In this document: piece by piece, positions 8,444 through 17,308 of the stretch
Layout: the number at the start of each line of letters is the position of its first letter
Numbering within the stretch: the first letter of the stretch is position 1
Source: Bacteroidales bacterium UBA5197
Lineage (GTDB): Bacteria > Bacteroidota > Bacteroidia > Bacteroidales > Lentimicrobiaceae
Length of the DNA stretch: 64,000 bases
Direction of reading: 5' to 3'
NCBI GenBank assembly: GCA_002412885.1
Contig: DHVX01000084.1
Span: 8,158 to 72,157, forward strand
Notes under the pieces: model-generated
The model's input: only the letters and a program-made list of their open reading frames with translations
The model's database searches: none
Told to the model about the DNA's origin: nothing
Program-made: the position numbers and the translations under genes

Positions 8444-10357
8444 ATGAAAACCAGAACTATTTCGATTTTACTGCTTTACTTTTTTGTAGCTTTTTCCATC
8501 AAAACAGCATATGCTCAGGATAAAAAACCTGAAGCCATTCCCGATTTTTATAACGTGGTGGCCTGGGTTCGATATCCTTTTGAACCCATATTGAATGATA
8601 TAGTGGATTTGGGTCATGCCGCCCGTATTTTTCAGGTTGTCAGTTCTCCAAACAGTACTGTAACTTTCAACGATAGTATGATACATTATCAATCTAGTCT
8701 GGGGTTTTATGGCATAGATACCATAAGGTACAGGATCAAGGATCAACAAAACGGGCTTATTTCAGATTTGGCGAAAATAACGATCAATGTGAGCAACCAT
8801 GCATTTGATTCCTTGGATATTAATAACATAAGGCTGTCTGTAAATCCTACCGGTTCACTTTTTAATAGCTTTTACCCTTACGTTAATGACTTCACCTATG
8901 AATTTCCCAAAGGGAGTCAGTCATATACTTTTGCATCAATGGGACTTAATCTGGCAGGAATAAATTCTGGAGTAGCGGAATATATTTCTGGAAATACATA
9001 TCTTTATGACGGAATGGATTTTTATCCGGGTCCGGTAACCTCCTCAGAATATCAAAATAAGGATCTGGATTCCTCATGGATGAAAGTCTGGAAACTCAGC
9101 AAGGCTGAACTGCAGATTCACATTCAGAATTATAATAATAATGGATATGAAATGCCATCGAACATCAGGTATTGGCCGGCGAATGGAAAAATTAGTCATG
9201 GACAGTCAGCTGTTCTTGCACCATTTCATGATTTTAACGACAATGGCTATTACGATCCGGAATATGGCGATTATCCGCTAATACGAGGTGATCAGGCTGC
9301 TTATTTTGTTTATAACGATATACGATATCCGCACAAAGAGTTTATGGGCCTTGGTATGGGAGCAGAAGTTCATTGTATGGTGTATGCATTTAATTCGACG
9401 GATAATGAGGCAATAAACAATACTGTTTTTGTGAATTTCATGATATACAACAGGAGCCAAATAGTTCTTAACGAGTTAAAACCTGGTTTCTTTTCAAATG
9501 TTTTTCTTGGATATTGGGGTGATAATTTTGCAGGTTGCGATCCGGATTTGAATATGGGTTATTACTATAATGGAGACGACTATGATGAGGAAAGTGAATC
9601 AGGGTACGGCTTTCATCCCCCGGCACAATCAATAAAAATACTCAACCGCAAATTAACCGGTTTTATCCCCTATTATACCAATCCTTCCGGATGGTCCATT
9701 GTCCCGAACTTGAGACAAGGACTAATTCAAAACATGAATGGGAATTGGCTCGATGGATCTCCCCTTATCGGCAATGGCTGTGGTCACCCTTCATGTGCTC
9801 AGGGCGATACGGTAAGTTTTATTTATTCCGGCGATCCTTCCCTCGCCGGATCGTGGAGTGAATGGCAACAGGGCAATACTCCAGGTGAACGAAGTTCAAT
9901 GCTTTTGGTTGAACCAGTTTATGATTTCATGCCCGGCGATGCCGTGTGCATTGACCTGGCTCTTACTACTGCACGCGACATGAATGGCAATCATATTGAC
10001 AGTTTTGTGTTGTTGAAGGAGTATGCTGCTCAGGTTCAGGAGTTTTACAACGAAAACTTCCCTGCTTCTTGTTTTGATGTGGCTCCGGGATTTGATGAAA
10101 TAAAAAGTCCCGATGATAAAAACCAGTTGATTTTGTATCCCAATCCGGCAGATGATGTGGTTGGCCTTAAATCTACAATGCCGTTAAATTCAGCAGAATA
10201 CCTGATTTTTGATGTCACTGGCAGGTTAAGAATTTCAGGCAGGTTATCAGGTAATCAAAATCAAACCATTGATGTTAAGATGCTTAAGTCTGGATTGTAT
10301 TTTGTTCAACTGCGTCTCCACGATAAATCGGTCACTTCAAAGCTGATAAAGAAGTAG
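8444..10357 (+). CDS. T9SS-exported tandem paralogue 3 (unknown function)
   Basis: A 637-residue secreted protein and the last of the tandem trio. The signal peptide is shared with paralogue 2, but from QDKKPEAIPDFYN onward it resembles paralogue 1 more closely, including the DFNDNGYYDPEYGDYP, CGHPSCAQGD and DLALTTARDMNGNHID segments. The C-terminal sorting domain (YPNPADD, DVTGR, LIKK) is different from that of the other two. The pattern suggests repeated recombination among the copies. Function unknown; export to the outer surface is inferred from the sorting domain. Confidence 0.85.
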   Translation: MKTRTISILLLYFFVAFSIKTAYAQDKKPEAIPDFYNVVAWVRYPFEPILNDIVDLGHAARIFQVVSSPNSTVTFNDSMIHYQSSLGFYGIDTIRYRIKDQQNGLISDLAKITINVSNHAFDSLDINNIRLSVNPTGSLFNSFYPYVNDFTYEFPKGSQSYTFASMGLNLAGINSGVAEYISGNTYLYDGMDFYPGPVTSSEYQNKDLDSSWMKVWKLSKAELQIHIQNYNNNGYEMPSNIRYWPANGKISHGQSAVLAPFHDFNDNGYYDPEYGDYPLIRGDQAAYFVYNDIRYPHKEFMGLGMGAEVHCMVYAFNSTDNEAINNTVFVNFMIYNRSQIVLNELKPGFFSNVFLGYWGDNFAGCDPDLNMGYYYNGDDYDEESESGYGFHPPAQSIKILNRKLTGFIPYYTNPSGWSIVPNLRQGLIQNMNGNWLDGSPLIGNGCGHPSCAQGDTVSFIYSGDPSLAGSWSEWQQGNTPGERSSMLLVEPVYDFMPGDAVCIDLALTTARDMNGNHIDSFVLLKEYAAQVQEFYNENFPASCFDVAPGFDEIKSPDDKNQLILYPNPADDVVGLKSTMPLNSAEYLIFDVTGRLRISGRLSGNQNQTIDVKMLKSGLYFVQLRLHDKSVTSKLIKK

Positions 10358-10404
10358 TCGAAAACCCTCTTATTTATACCAAGTATAAATTATCAGCCCC
10401 ATGG

Positions 10405-10446
10405 TTGACAGATGTTCGTTGGCATTATATTTGAACCCCGGTTCAT
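10405..10446 (+). promoter_or_regulatory. Promoter and start-site palindrome of the DUF4476 gene
   Basis: TTG (10405-10407), 18 bases, then TATATTTG (10426-10433). A short inverted repeat, TGAACC-CC-GGTTCA (10432-10445), overlaps the predicted transcription start and could be an operator. The leader to the ATG at 10543 is about 100 nt. Confidence 0.6.
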
Positions 10447-10542
10447 GAATTACTTTTTGCCGTTCCCGGGATTAAAAGCAAAAGTTTTTCACAAAACACA
10501 TTGAGTCCAAATTCAAATTGTAATCAAACCAACCATCACAAC

Positions 10543-11514
10543 ATGAAAAGAAAACTACCCATGCTGCTGCTGCTGGCGGCTCTGGCTTTCTCATCGAATG
10601 CCTTTTCTCAGCTTACCAATCTTATTTTCTTCTCCGAACAGGGCGAGCGGTTTACCGTAATCCTGAATGGAATCAGGCAGAATACCACTCCTGAAACCAA
10701 TGTAAAGGTCACCGATCTGAATGCGCCCAATTATAAACTGAAGGTAATTTTTGACGATCCCAACCTGGGAGAGCTGGATAAAAATCTGATGTTTAATCAG
10801 GGCACAGAAACTACTTTTGTGATCACAAAAAACAAGAAAAACGAATATGTTCTCCGCTGGATGAACGAAGTGCCGATTAATCAGGCGTTGCCGCCAGCAC
10901 CGGGACAACAGGTTGTTGTTTATCACACCCAGCCACCTCCAGCAGGTACGGTTACACAAACCACTACCACTTATACCGAATCGTATGGCGAACCTCAGGG
11001 CAATGTTTCCATGGGCATCAACATCAACGATCCGGAACTGGGTGTGAATATGAACATCAATGTGGGAGGTGTGATGCCGGCAGGCTCTCAGGTAACCACA
11101 TCCCAAACCACCACTTCATACTCAACCACCACAACTTCAGGCGGATATGCTCCTGTTCAGTCTCAGCCGGTTCAGCAAGCTTATGTTTTGCCGGGTTACA
11201 ACGGGCCGATAGGTTGTGCTTATCCGATGCATCCCGGCGATTTCCAGAGTGTGAAGCAATCCATCGAAAGCAAATCATTCGACGATACCAAGCTGAAAAT
11301 TGCCAAACAGGTAATTGCATCCAATTGTCTGCTCAGTGATCAGGTTAAAGAAATTATGTTGCTTTTTACCTTTGAGGAAACCCGTCTTGATCTGGCTAAA
11401 TATGCCTATGGCTACACATTCGACATCGGCAACTACTACCGTTTGAATGATGCTTTTACGTTTGAGTCAAGCATTGAAGAACTTGACGAATACATTATGG
11501 GTTATCGCAGGTAA
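10543..11514 (+). CDS. DUF4476-domain secreted protein
   Basis: Exported protein of 323 residues. The ATG at 10543 was chosen because it directly precedes a clear signal peptide (MKRKLPMLLLLAALAFSSNAFS); a frame opening at a TTG 42 bases upstream would mask it. Then comes a small beta-rich region (about 20-110), a low-complexity linker rich in Thr, Pro, Gln and Ser, and a C-terminal helical DUF4476 domain (about 230-323) with the MHPGDFQSVKQSIESKSFDD start and repeated short helices. DUF4476 proteins are common in Bacteroidota and have no known function. A strong terminator follows the gene directly. Confidence 0.85.
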   Translation: MKRKLPMLLLLAALAFSSNAFSQLTNLIFFSEQGERFTVILNGIRQNTTPETNVKVTDLNAPNYKLKVIFDDPNLGELDKNLMFNQGTETTFVITKNKKNEYVLRWMNEVPINQALPPAPGQQVVVYHTQPPPAGTVTQTTTTYTESYGEPQGNVSMGININDPELGVNMNINVGGVMPAGSQVTTSQTTTSYSTTTTSGGYAPVQSQPVQQAYVLPGYNGPIGCAYPMHPGDFQSVKQSIESKSFDDTKLKIAKQVIASNCLLSDQVKEIMLLFTFEETRLDLAKYAYGYTFDIGNYYRLNDAFTFESSIEELDEYIMGYRR

Positions 11515-11535
11515 TTTATCAGCATACGCGTTAAG

Positions 11536-11569
11536 AAAAAGCCGGGATGATAAATACCGGCTTTTTTTT
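11536..11569 (+). terminator. Rho-independent terminator after the DUF4476 gene
   Basis: AAAAAGCCGG, an 11-base loop and CCGGCTTTTT followed by more T residues make a 10-bp stem with a U tract. Confidence 0.85.
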
Positions 11570-11620
11570 AGAATGGTTATTGTATGCAAGTGTGTCTGAA
11601 TGAACAAAAGAGTAAACAGT

Positions 11621-11654
11621 TTTGGGAAGTAGGCTATAAAAATGCTTAACTTTG
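11621..11654 (+). promoter_or_regulatory. Promoter of the MNT gene
   Basis: TTTG (11621-11624), 22 bases, then TAACTTTG (11647-11654). The ATG follows only 4 bases after the -7 box, so the transcript would be leaderless. Confidence 0.5.
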
Positions 11655-11658
11655 CTTC

Positions 11659-11976
11659 ATGACCAAAAGTGATCATATAATCGGACTTATCAGACAGTCA
11701 GTAACTTCGACAGCCCCCGGAGCTACTCTTATCCTTTATGGATCCTATGCCCGATCTGAACAAAACCAGGAATCGGATATAGATATACTGATTCTGGTGG
11801 ATAAAGCAAATCTTAGCAGGGAAGATGTCAAAAAGATCAAATACCCGTTATATGATATAGAATTTGAAACAGGAGTCATTATCAGCCCAATTGTATTGGC
11901 CAAACCCGAATGGGAATCAAAACATTTTATAACTCCTTTTTACGAGAATATTAAAAATGAAGGAATCATTTTATGA
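11659..11976 (+). CDS. MNT-type nucleotidyltransferase (orphan MntA-like antitoxin)
   Basis: Minimal nucleotidyltransferase of 105 residues. The polymerase-beta-type motif is complete: G28-S29 in LYGSYARSEQ and the Asp pair D40/D42 in ESDIDILIL. In the MntA/HepT class of toxin-antitoxin modules this protein AMPylates and neutralises a HEPN ribonuclease encoded immediately downstream. Here the stop codon overlaps an ATG in the usual ATGA arrangement, but the downstream frame runs for only 31 codons (11973-12068) and only its start looks like HEPN. The antitoxin therefore appears to have outlived its toxin. Confidence 0.88.
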   Translation: MTKSDHIIGLIRQSVTSTAPGATLILYGSYARSEQNQESDIDILILVDKANLSREDVKKIKYPLYDIEFETGVIISPIVLAKPEWESKHFITPFYENIKNEGIIL

Positions 11977-12068
11977 GTTTTGCTGATAAATCAGATTTGA
12001 TCAAATACCGTTTAACCCGGGAGATGATCTCCTTTTATTTAAAACGAACCTCCATTTCAGGGTTTTGA
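11973..12068 (+). pseudogene. Truncated HEPN-domain (HepT-like) toxin remnant
   Basis: An ATG overlapping the MNT stop codon opens a frame reading MSFADKSDLIKYRLTREM, which resembles the first helix of HEPN partner proteins (K-Y-R-L-x-R pattern). It then continues as unrelated sequence and stops after 31 codons. Intact partners are normally 110-140 residues with an RxxxxH active site, which is missing. The homology is judged from one short helix and from the position, so confidence is moderate. Confidence 0.55.
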
Positions 12069-12110
12069 TTCTGTTTGCATTTTCAACATCAAAGAAAAAA
12101 TATTTTTTTG

Positions 12111-12118
12111 TACCTTTG
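12111..12118 (+). promoter_or_regulatory. -7 box upstream of ppdK
   Basis: TACCTTTG, a perfect TAnnTTTG match, gives a leader of about 75 nt. No clear -33 TTG was seen at the expected spacing. The leader contains CCCGC-GTTAAG-GCGGG (12121-12136), a small hairpin at the predicted 5' end. Confidence 0.5.
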
Positions 12119-12199
12119 CACCCGCGTTAAGGCGGGGCTAACCTGCATAGAATCAAGCCTTGATAATATTAACCTAAATCCTATAAAACCTAAGTAACA

Positions 12200-15013
12200 A
12201 TGGGAAAAGAAAAGACCAGAAAATCGGTTTATACGTTCGGTAACAAGAAAGCCGAAGGTGACGCCAGTATGAAGAATCTGCTTGGTGGCAAAGGTGCCAA
12301 CCTCTGCGAAATGAACCTGATCGGGGTTCCGGTTCCTCCGGGATTCACCATCACTACCGAAGTGTGTACCGACTATAATAATCTTGGCAGTGAAAAAACC
12401 ATCGCCATGATCAAAACAGAAGTTGAAGCTGCTGTTAAGTATGTCGAAAAAATTATGGGATCAGGTTTTGGAGATAAAAAAAATCCGCTGCTTCTATCCG
12501 TACGTTCAGGTTCACGTGCATCAATGCCCGGAATGATGGACACAGTATTAAACCTTGGTCTTAATGATGAAGCTGTTGAAGCAATAGCTAAAAAATCAGG
12601 CAATGAGCGTTTTGCATGGGATTCATACCGCCGTTTTGTTCAGATGTTTGGCGATGTGGTACTTGGAATGAAACCTGCATCAAAAGAAGATATTGATCCT
12701 TTCGAAGAAATCATGGAACACATGAAAGAAGAGAAAGGCATTGAACTTGATACCGAATTTACCGTTGCTGACCTTAAAGAACTGGTAAAACGCTTCAAAA
12801 AAGCTGTTAAGAAAGTTACCGGACATGATTTTCCTGCCGATCCATGGGAACAGCTGTGGCGATCAATTACCGCTGTTTTCGATAGCTGGATGAACGAACG
12901 TGCCGTTTATTACCGCAAACTCAACAGTATTCCTGCTGAATGGGGAACTGCCGTAAATGTTCAGGCCATGGTGTTTGGCAATATGGGACTTAATTCAGGA
13001 ACAGGTGTTGCTTTTACCCGCGATGCCGGAACCGGAGAAGACCTTTTCAACGGAGAATACCTGATTGATGCTCAGGGTGAAGATGTGGTTGCTGGTATCC
13101 GTACTCCGCAGCAAATCACCAAAGAAGGTTCGAAACGTTGGGCAAAACTGGCCAATGTTACTGAAAAAGAACGTGCTGCAAAATTCCCTTCGCTTGAAGA
13201 AGCAATGCCGGCTATCTATGAAGAACTTATGGATATTCAGCAGAAACTAGAAGATCACTACCGCGATATGCAGGATCTTGAGTTCACCATTCAGGATGGT
13301 AAATTGTGGATGCTTCAGACCCGTAACGGTAAACGTACCGGCGCCGCCATGGTAAAAACTGCTATGGACATGCTGAAACAAGGTATCCTTACCGAAAAAG
13401 AAGCCATCCTTCGCTGCGAGCCTGCAAAACTTGATGAACTTCTGCACCCTGTATTTGATACTGCTGCGCTGAAAAAAGCCAAAATTATTGCAAAAGGATT
13501 GCCCGCTTCTCCGGGAGCCGCCACCGGTCAGATAGTTTTCTTTGCCGATGAAGCTGAAAAATGGGTTGAAAAAGGACACAAAGTAATTCTGGTCCGTATC
13601 GAAACGTCACCTGAGGATCTTAAAGGAATGAATGTTGCCGAAGGTATTCTTACCGCCCGCGGTGGTATGACTTCACATGCAGCTGTTGTTGCCCGCGGAA
13701 TGGGTAAATGCTGTATTTCAGGAGCAGGTTCACTTAAGATTGATTATAAAACCCGCACCCTCGTTATTGATGGGGTTAAATTTAAAGAAGGCGACTGGAT
13801 TTCTCTGAATGGCAGCACCGGTGAGGTTTACGATGGAAAAATCGGAACCATGGATGCAGCACTTAGCGGAGATTTTGGAAAGCTGATGAAACTGACCGAC
13901 AAATACTCACGTATGCTTGTCCGCACCAATGCCGATACGCCTCACGATTCAGTAGTTGCCCGTAATTTTGGCGCTCAGGGTATTGGTCTCTGCCGCACCG
14001 AGCATATGTTCTTCGAAGGCGACCGTATCAAAGCCATGCGCGAAATGATTCTGGCCGACGACGAAGCCGGTCGCCGCAAAGGTCTCGAAAAACTTCTCCC
14101 GATTCAGCGTTCTGATTTCGAAGGAATTTTCGAAGCAATGCAGGATCTTCCTGTTACAGTTCGTTTGCTCGATCCTCCTTTACATGAGTTTGTTCCTCAC
14201 GAAGAAGCAAATCAGCTTGAAATGGCCAAAGAAATGGGCATTTCTGTAGAAGCTGTGAAGCAGAAAGTTCACGATCTGGCAGAGTTTAACCCAATGCTGG
14301 GTCACCGTGGATGCCGTCTTGGAAACACTTATCCTGAAATTTCAGAAATGCAGGCTCGCGCCATTATCGAAGCAGCCCTCAACCTGAAGAAAAAAGGCAT
14401 AAAAGCTATTCCTGAAATTATGATACCGCTTACCGGTACCCTTGAGGAAATGCAGTTGCAGGAAAAAATCGTACGTGATACCATTGCACAGGTTTTTGCT
14501 GAACGCAAGGAAAAAATCGACTTCCTGGTTGGAACCATGATCGAGATTCCACGTGCAGCCCTTATTGCTGACCGTATTGCTGAATCAGCTGAGTTCTTCT
14601 CATTCGGAACAAACGACCTTACCCAGATGACCTTTGGTTATTCACGTGACGATGCAGGCAAGTTCCTGCCCGTTTATCTTGACAAAGGCATACTGAAACA
14701 CGATCCTTTCCAGGTTCTTGATCAGGAAGGTGTTGGTCAGTTGGTACGTATGGGCATCGAGCGTGGTCGTATCACCCGTCCAAACCTTAAAGTTGGTATT
14801 TGTGGTGAGCATGGTGGAGAGCCTTCATCGGTTGAATTCTGCCATACCGTTGGAATGAATTATGTAAGCTGTTCACCTTTCCGCGTGCCCATCGCACGTT
14901 TGGCTGCTGCTCAGGCTGCCATTAAGGAAGAAGCTGCTGCAAAATCATCTGCAAAGGCAAAAAAAGCCAAAAAAGACGAAGGAAAAGGAAAGAAAGCTTC
15001 AAAAAAGAAGTAA
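12200..15013 (+). CDS. ppdK: Pyruvate, phosphate dikinase
   Basis: PPDK interconverts pyruvate + ATP + Pi and PEP + AMP + PPi in the cytoplasm. The 937 residues include: an N-terminal ATP-grasp domain starting at LLGGKGANLCEMN with VRSGSRASMPGMMDT; the central phosphohistidine domain with the catalytic His in GGMTSHAAVVARGMGK (about residue 490-505); and the C-terminal TIM-barrel PEP domain with GLCRTEHMF, GTNDLTQMTFGYSRDD and GICGEHGG. The length exceeds the common size of about 870-910 because of a lysine/alanine-rich tail (about 28 residues, 12 Lys) at the extreme C-terminus. pckA lies next, so the region controls the PEP-pyruvate-oxaloacetate node. A terminator follows. Confidence 0.97.
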   Translation: MGKEKTRKSVYTFGNKKAEGDASMKNLLGGKGANLCEMNLIGVPVPPGFTITTEVCTDYNNLGSEKTIAMIKTEVEAAVKYVEKIMGSGFGDKKNPLLLSVRSGSRASMPGMMDTVLNLGLNDEAVEAIAKKSGNERFAWDSYRRFVQMFGDVVLGMKPASKEDIDPFEEIMEHMKEEKGIELDTEFTVADLKELVKRFKKAVKKVTGHDFPADPWEQLWRSITAVFDSWMNERAVYYRKLNSIPAEWGTAVNVQAMVFGNMGLNSGTGVAFTRDAGTGEDLFNGEYLIDAQGEDVVAGIRTPQQITKEGSKRWAKLANVTEKERAAKFPSLEEAMPAIYEELMDIQQKLEDHYRDMQDLEFTIQDGKLWMLQTRNGKRTGAAMVKTAMDMLKQGILTEKEAILRCEPAKLDELLHPVFDTAALKKAKIIAKGLPASPGAATGQIVFFADEAEKWVEKGHKVILVRIETSPEDLKGMNVAEGILTARGGMTSHAAVVARGMGKCCISGAGSLKIDYKTRTLVIDGVKFKEGDWISLNGSTGEVYDGKIGTMDAALSGDFGKLMKLTDKYSRMLVRTNADTPHDSVVARNFGAQGIGLCRTEHMFFEGDRIKAMREMILADDEAGRRKGLEKLLPIQRSDFEGIFEAMQDLPVTVRLLDPPLHEFVPHEEANQLEMAKEMGISVEAVKQKVHDLAEFNPMLGHRGCRLGNTYPEISEMQARAIIEAALNLKKKGIKAIPEIMIPLTGTLEEMQLQEKIVRDTIAQVFAERKEKIDFLVGTMIEIPRAALIADRIAESAEFFSFGTNDLTQMTFGYSRDDAGKFLPVYLDKGILKHDPFQVLDQEGVGQLVRMGIERGRITRPNLKVGICGEHGGEPSSVEFCHTVGMNYVSCSPFRVPIARLAAAQAAIKEEAAAKSSAKAKKAKKDEGKGKKASKKK

Positions 15014-15039
15014 TTCTTATTTCTTCAATCAGATAACTG

Positions 15040-15072
15040 AAAAGGCTGCCAACGAGTAGCCTTTTCGTTTTT
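15040..15072 (+). terminator. Terminator after ppdK
   Basis: AAAAGGCT, a 10-base loop and AGCCTTTT form an 8-bp stem followed by a short T-rich tract. Confidence 0.75.
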
Positions 15073-15191
15073 CCTTACAATAGTGCACTATTCAGCCATC
15101 AGTATGATATTCCCTTTTCCCCTTAAGTCTAGCTGACTTTAATTTCAAAATCAAAAAATTAAATATGAATGATGGATTTACAATAAATTAT

Positions 15192-15212
15192 TACTTTTGC
15201 AATCGATTGCAA
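15192..15212 (+). promoter_or_regulatory. pckA -7 box overlapped by a perfect palindrome
   Basis: TACTTTTG (15192-15199) fits the -7 consensus. Overlapping its end is the perfect 16-bp palindrome TTGCAATCGATTGCAA (15197-15212), with the central CG and half-site layout typical of LacI/GalR-family operators. A repressor bound here would cover the promoter melting region and start site. The regulator is unknown. The rest of the 273-base ppdK-pckA gap holds only the ppdK terminator. Confidence 0.55.
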
Positions 15213-15286
15213 TATACCCTATGGCGCAGTCGATCATATTTAGATGAATCAATACAACCAACCACTTATATTAAAAACAAATTCTG

Positions 15287-16921
15287 ATGGCCAACCTGTC
15301 TGACAATGTTCTTACCTTAAAAGGGAAGTCGATAGATCTTTCCCTGTATGGCATTACCAATGTTGAAAAAATCTATTACAATTCTTCATTCGAAGAATTA
15401 TTTGAGCATGAAATGGATCCCTCGCTCGAAGGTTTTGAGCGTGGTGTGCTCACCAAAACCGGCGCTGTATCGGTTGATACCGGAGTTTTTACCGGTAGAT
15501 CGCCTAAAGACAAGTACATTGTGCGCGATTCTGTAAGCGAAAATACTGTATGGTGGAGTACCATCGGCAAAAACGACAACAAGCCCATCACACCTGAGAT
15601 ATGGGCACACCTCAAGGGAATCGTTAGCAGGCAGCTATCCAACAAAAAACTTTATGTAGTGGATGCTTTTGCAGGAGCCAATCCCGATTCCCGGCTGAGC
15701 GTTCGTTTTATTATGGAAGTTGCATGGCAGGCTCATTTTGTAAAAAATATGTTTATCCGCCCCAGCGACGAAGAACTGGAGAATTTCAAACCTGATTTTG
15801 TGCTTATCAACGGAGCCAAAGCCGTAAACCCGCAGTGGCAGGAGCAGGGATTAAACTCTGAGAATTTCGTTGCATTCAACCTTACCGAGCGCATTCAGAT
15901 TGTCGGCGGAAGCTGGTATGGCGGTGAAATGAAAAAAGGTATTTTTTCAATGATGAATTATTATCTGCCACTGAAGAATATTGCATCGATGCACTGCTCA
16001 GCCAATATGGGTAAAGATGGTGATGTTGCTATTTTCTTCGGTCTTTCCGGAACCGGAAAAACTACCCTTTCAGCAGATCCCAAACGCGCACTTATCGGCG
16101 ACGATGAGCATGGCTGGGATGATGATGGTGTTTTTAACTTCGAAGGAGGTTGCTATGCCAAGTGTATAAACCTGAGCGAGGAAAATGAACCAGATATTTA
16201 TCATGCCATCCGCCGCGATGCTTTGCTCGAAAACCTGGTTGTACTTGCTGATGGAACCATTGATTTTGCCGATGCTTCCAAAACCGAAAACACCCGTGTT
16301 TCCTATCCCATTTATCACATTGAGAACATTGTTAAGCCGGTTTCCAAGGGTGGGCATGCCACAAAGGTAATTTTCCTTACCGCTGATGCTTTTGGTGTTT
16401 TACCTCCGGTTTCAAAGCTTACCGCTGATCAGACCAAGTATCATTTCCTTTCCGGATTTACCGCCAAACTTGCCGGCACTGAGCGTGGAGTAACCACTCC
16501 GCAGCCAACTTTCTCAGCTTGCTTTGGTAACGCATTCCTTACCCTGCATCCCACAAAGTATGGTGTAGAGCTGGTAAAACGCATGGAAAGTGCTGGTGCA
16601 AAAGCTTATCTGGTAAATACCGGTTGGAACGGAACAGGTAAACGTATATCCATCAAGGATACCCGCGCGATTATCGATGCCATTCTTGATGGTTCAATTG
16701 ATCATGCGCCTACCAAAATGATCCCTTACTTCAATCTTGAGGTACCAACCGAACTTCATGGTGTAAATCCTGCGGTTCTCGACCCAAGAGATACTTATCC
16801 ATCAGCAGCTGTTTGGGATGAAAAAGCCAAAGATCTGGCTAAAAGGTTTATCGATAATTTTGCGAAATACACCGACAACGACGAAGGCAAGCACCTTGTT
16901 GCTGCCGGACCACAACTTTAA
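15287..16921 (+). CDS. pckA: Phosphoenolpyruvate carboxykinase (ATP)
   Basis: ATP-dependent PEPCK, which converts oxaloacetate + ATP to PEP + CO2 + ADP, or runs in reverse for CO2 fixation in fermenting Bacteroidota. The 544 residues are full length. Clear motifs are RSPKDKYIV, the P-loop GLSGTGKTTLS (about 251-261), the kinase-2-like LIGDDEHGW and the metal-binding region around FEGGCYAKCI, plus the C-terminal GWNGTGKRISI. A palindrome overlaps its promoter and a terminator follows, so it is monocistronic and probably regulated separately from ppdK. Confidence 0.97.
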   Translation: MANLSDNVLTLKGKSIDLSLYGITNVEKIYYNSSFEELFEHEMDPSLEGFERGVLTKTGAVSVDTGVFTGRSPKDKYIVRDSVSENTVWWSTIGKNDNKPITPEIWAHLKGIVSRQLSNKKLYVVDAFAGANPDSRLSVRFIMEVAWQAHFVKNMFIRPSDEELENFKPDFVLINGAKAVNPQWQEQGLNSENFVAFNLTERIQIVGGSWYGGEMKKGIFSMMNYYLPLKNIASMHCSANMGKDGDVAIFFGLSGTGKTTLSADPKRALIGDDEHGWDDDGVFNFEGGCYAKCINLSEENEPDIYHAIRRDALLENLVVLADGTIDFADASKTENTRVSYPIYHIENIVKPVSKGGHATKVIFLTADAFGVLPPVSKLTADQTKYHFLSGFTAKLAGTERGVTTPQPTFSACFGNAFLTLHPTKYGVELVKRMESAGAKAYLVNTGWNGTGKRISIKDTRAIIDAILDGSIDHAPTKMIPYFNLEVPTELHGVNPAVLDPRDTYPSAAVWDEKAKDLAKRFIDNFAKYTDNDEGKHLVAAGPQL

Positions 16922-16924
16922 TTG

Positions 16925-16950
16925 AAAGGGGCTCAGGCCCCTTTTTTATT
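16925..16950 (+). terminator. Terminator after pckA
   Basis: AAAGGGGC, TCAG loop, GCCCCTTT plus further T residues: an 8-bp stem just after the stop codon. Confidence 0.9.
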
Positions 16951-17020
16951 TAGAATCATTGCAAGTGAAGTTCACTTGGCTGGCAAACTGGTATTTATCT
17001 GCATTTGATCTGAGTTTATT

Positions 17021-17028
17021 TACCTTTG
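17021..17028 (+). promoter_or_regulatory. -7 box of the cysteine-cluster gene
   Basis: TACCTTTG matches TAnnTTTG and lies 24 bases before the ATG at 17052. No -33 element was recognised. Confidence 0.45.
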
Positions 17029-17051
17029 CGCCATAAAATCTCATCTATAAA

Positions 17052-17303
17052 ATGAACTGCCGTTCCCATTGTGCCGTTTGCTGCATTTATCCATCCATCA
17101 GTTCGTCCATTCCCGGAATGCCTGATGGGAAGCCAGCTATGGTTCCCTGCGTTCAGTTGGATGAGGAGTTAAATTGCAAACTTTTCGGGAAGCCGGAAAG
17201 ACCTGCAGTTTGTATCGGGTTTACACCTGAATTGGAATTTTGCGGCAATTCACGACAGGAAGCTGAAGATGTATTCTGTTGGTTGCTCGATGAACATCCG
17301 TAA
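17052..17303 (+). CDS. YkgJ-family cysteine-cluster protein
   Basis: Small protein of 83 residues of the YkgJ type, thought to chelate Zn or Fe. The N-terminal CRSHCAVCC cluster (Cys3, Cys7, Cys10, Cys11) and later Cys residues (VPCVQLD, LNCKLFG, AVCIGF, FCGNS, VFCWLL) fit the family. Its biochemical role is not established. It converges with the porin gene, leaving a 5-base gap, and is preceded by its own -7 box. Confidence 0.8.
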   Translation: MNCRSHCAVCCIYPSISSSIPGMPDGKPAMVPCVQLDEELNCKLFGKPERPAVCIGFTPELEFCGNSRQEAEDVFCWLLDEHP

Positions 17304-17308
17304 AGAAA

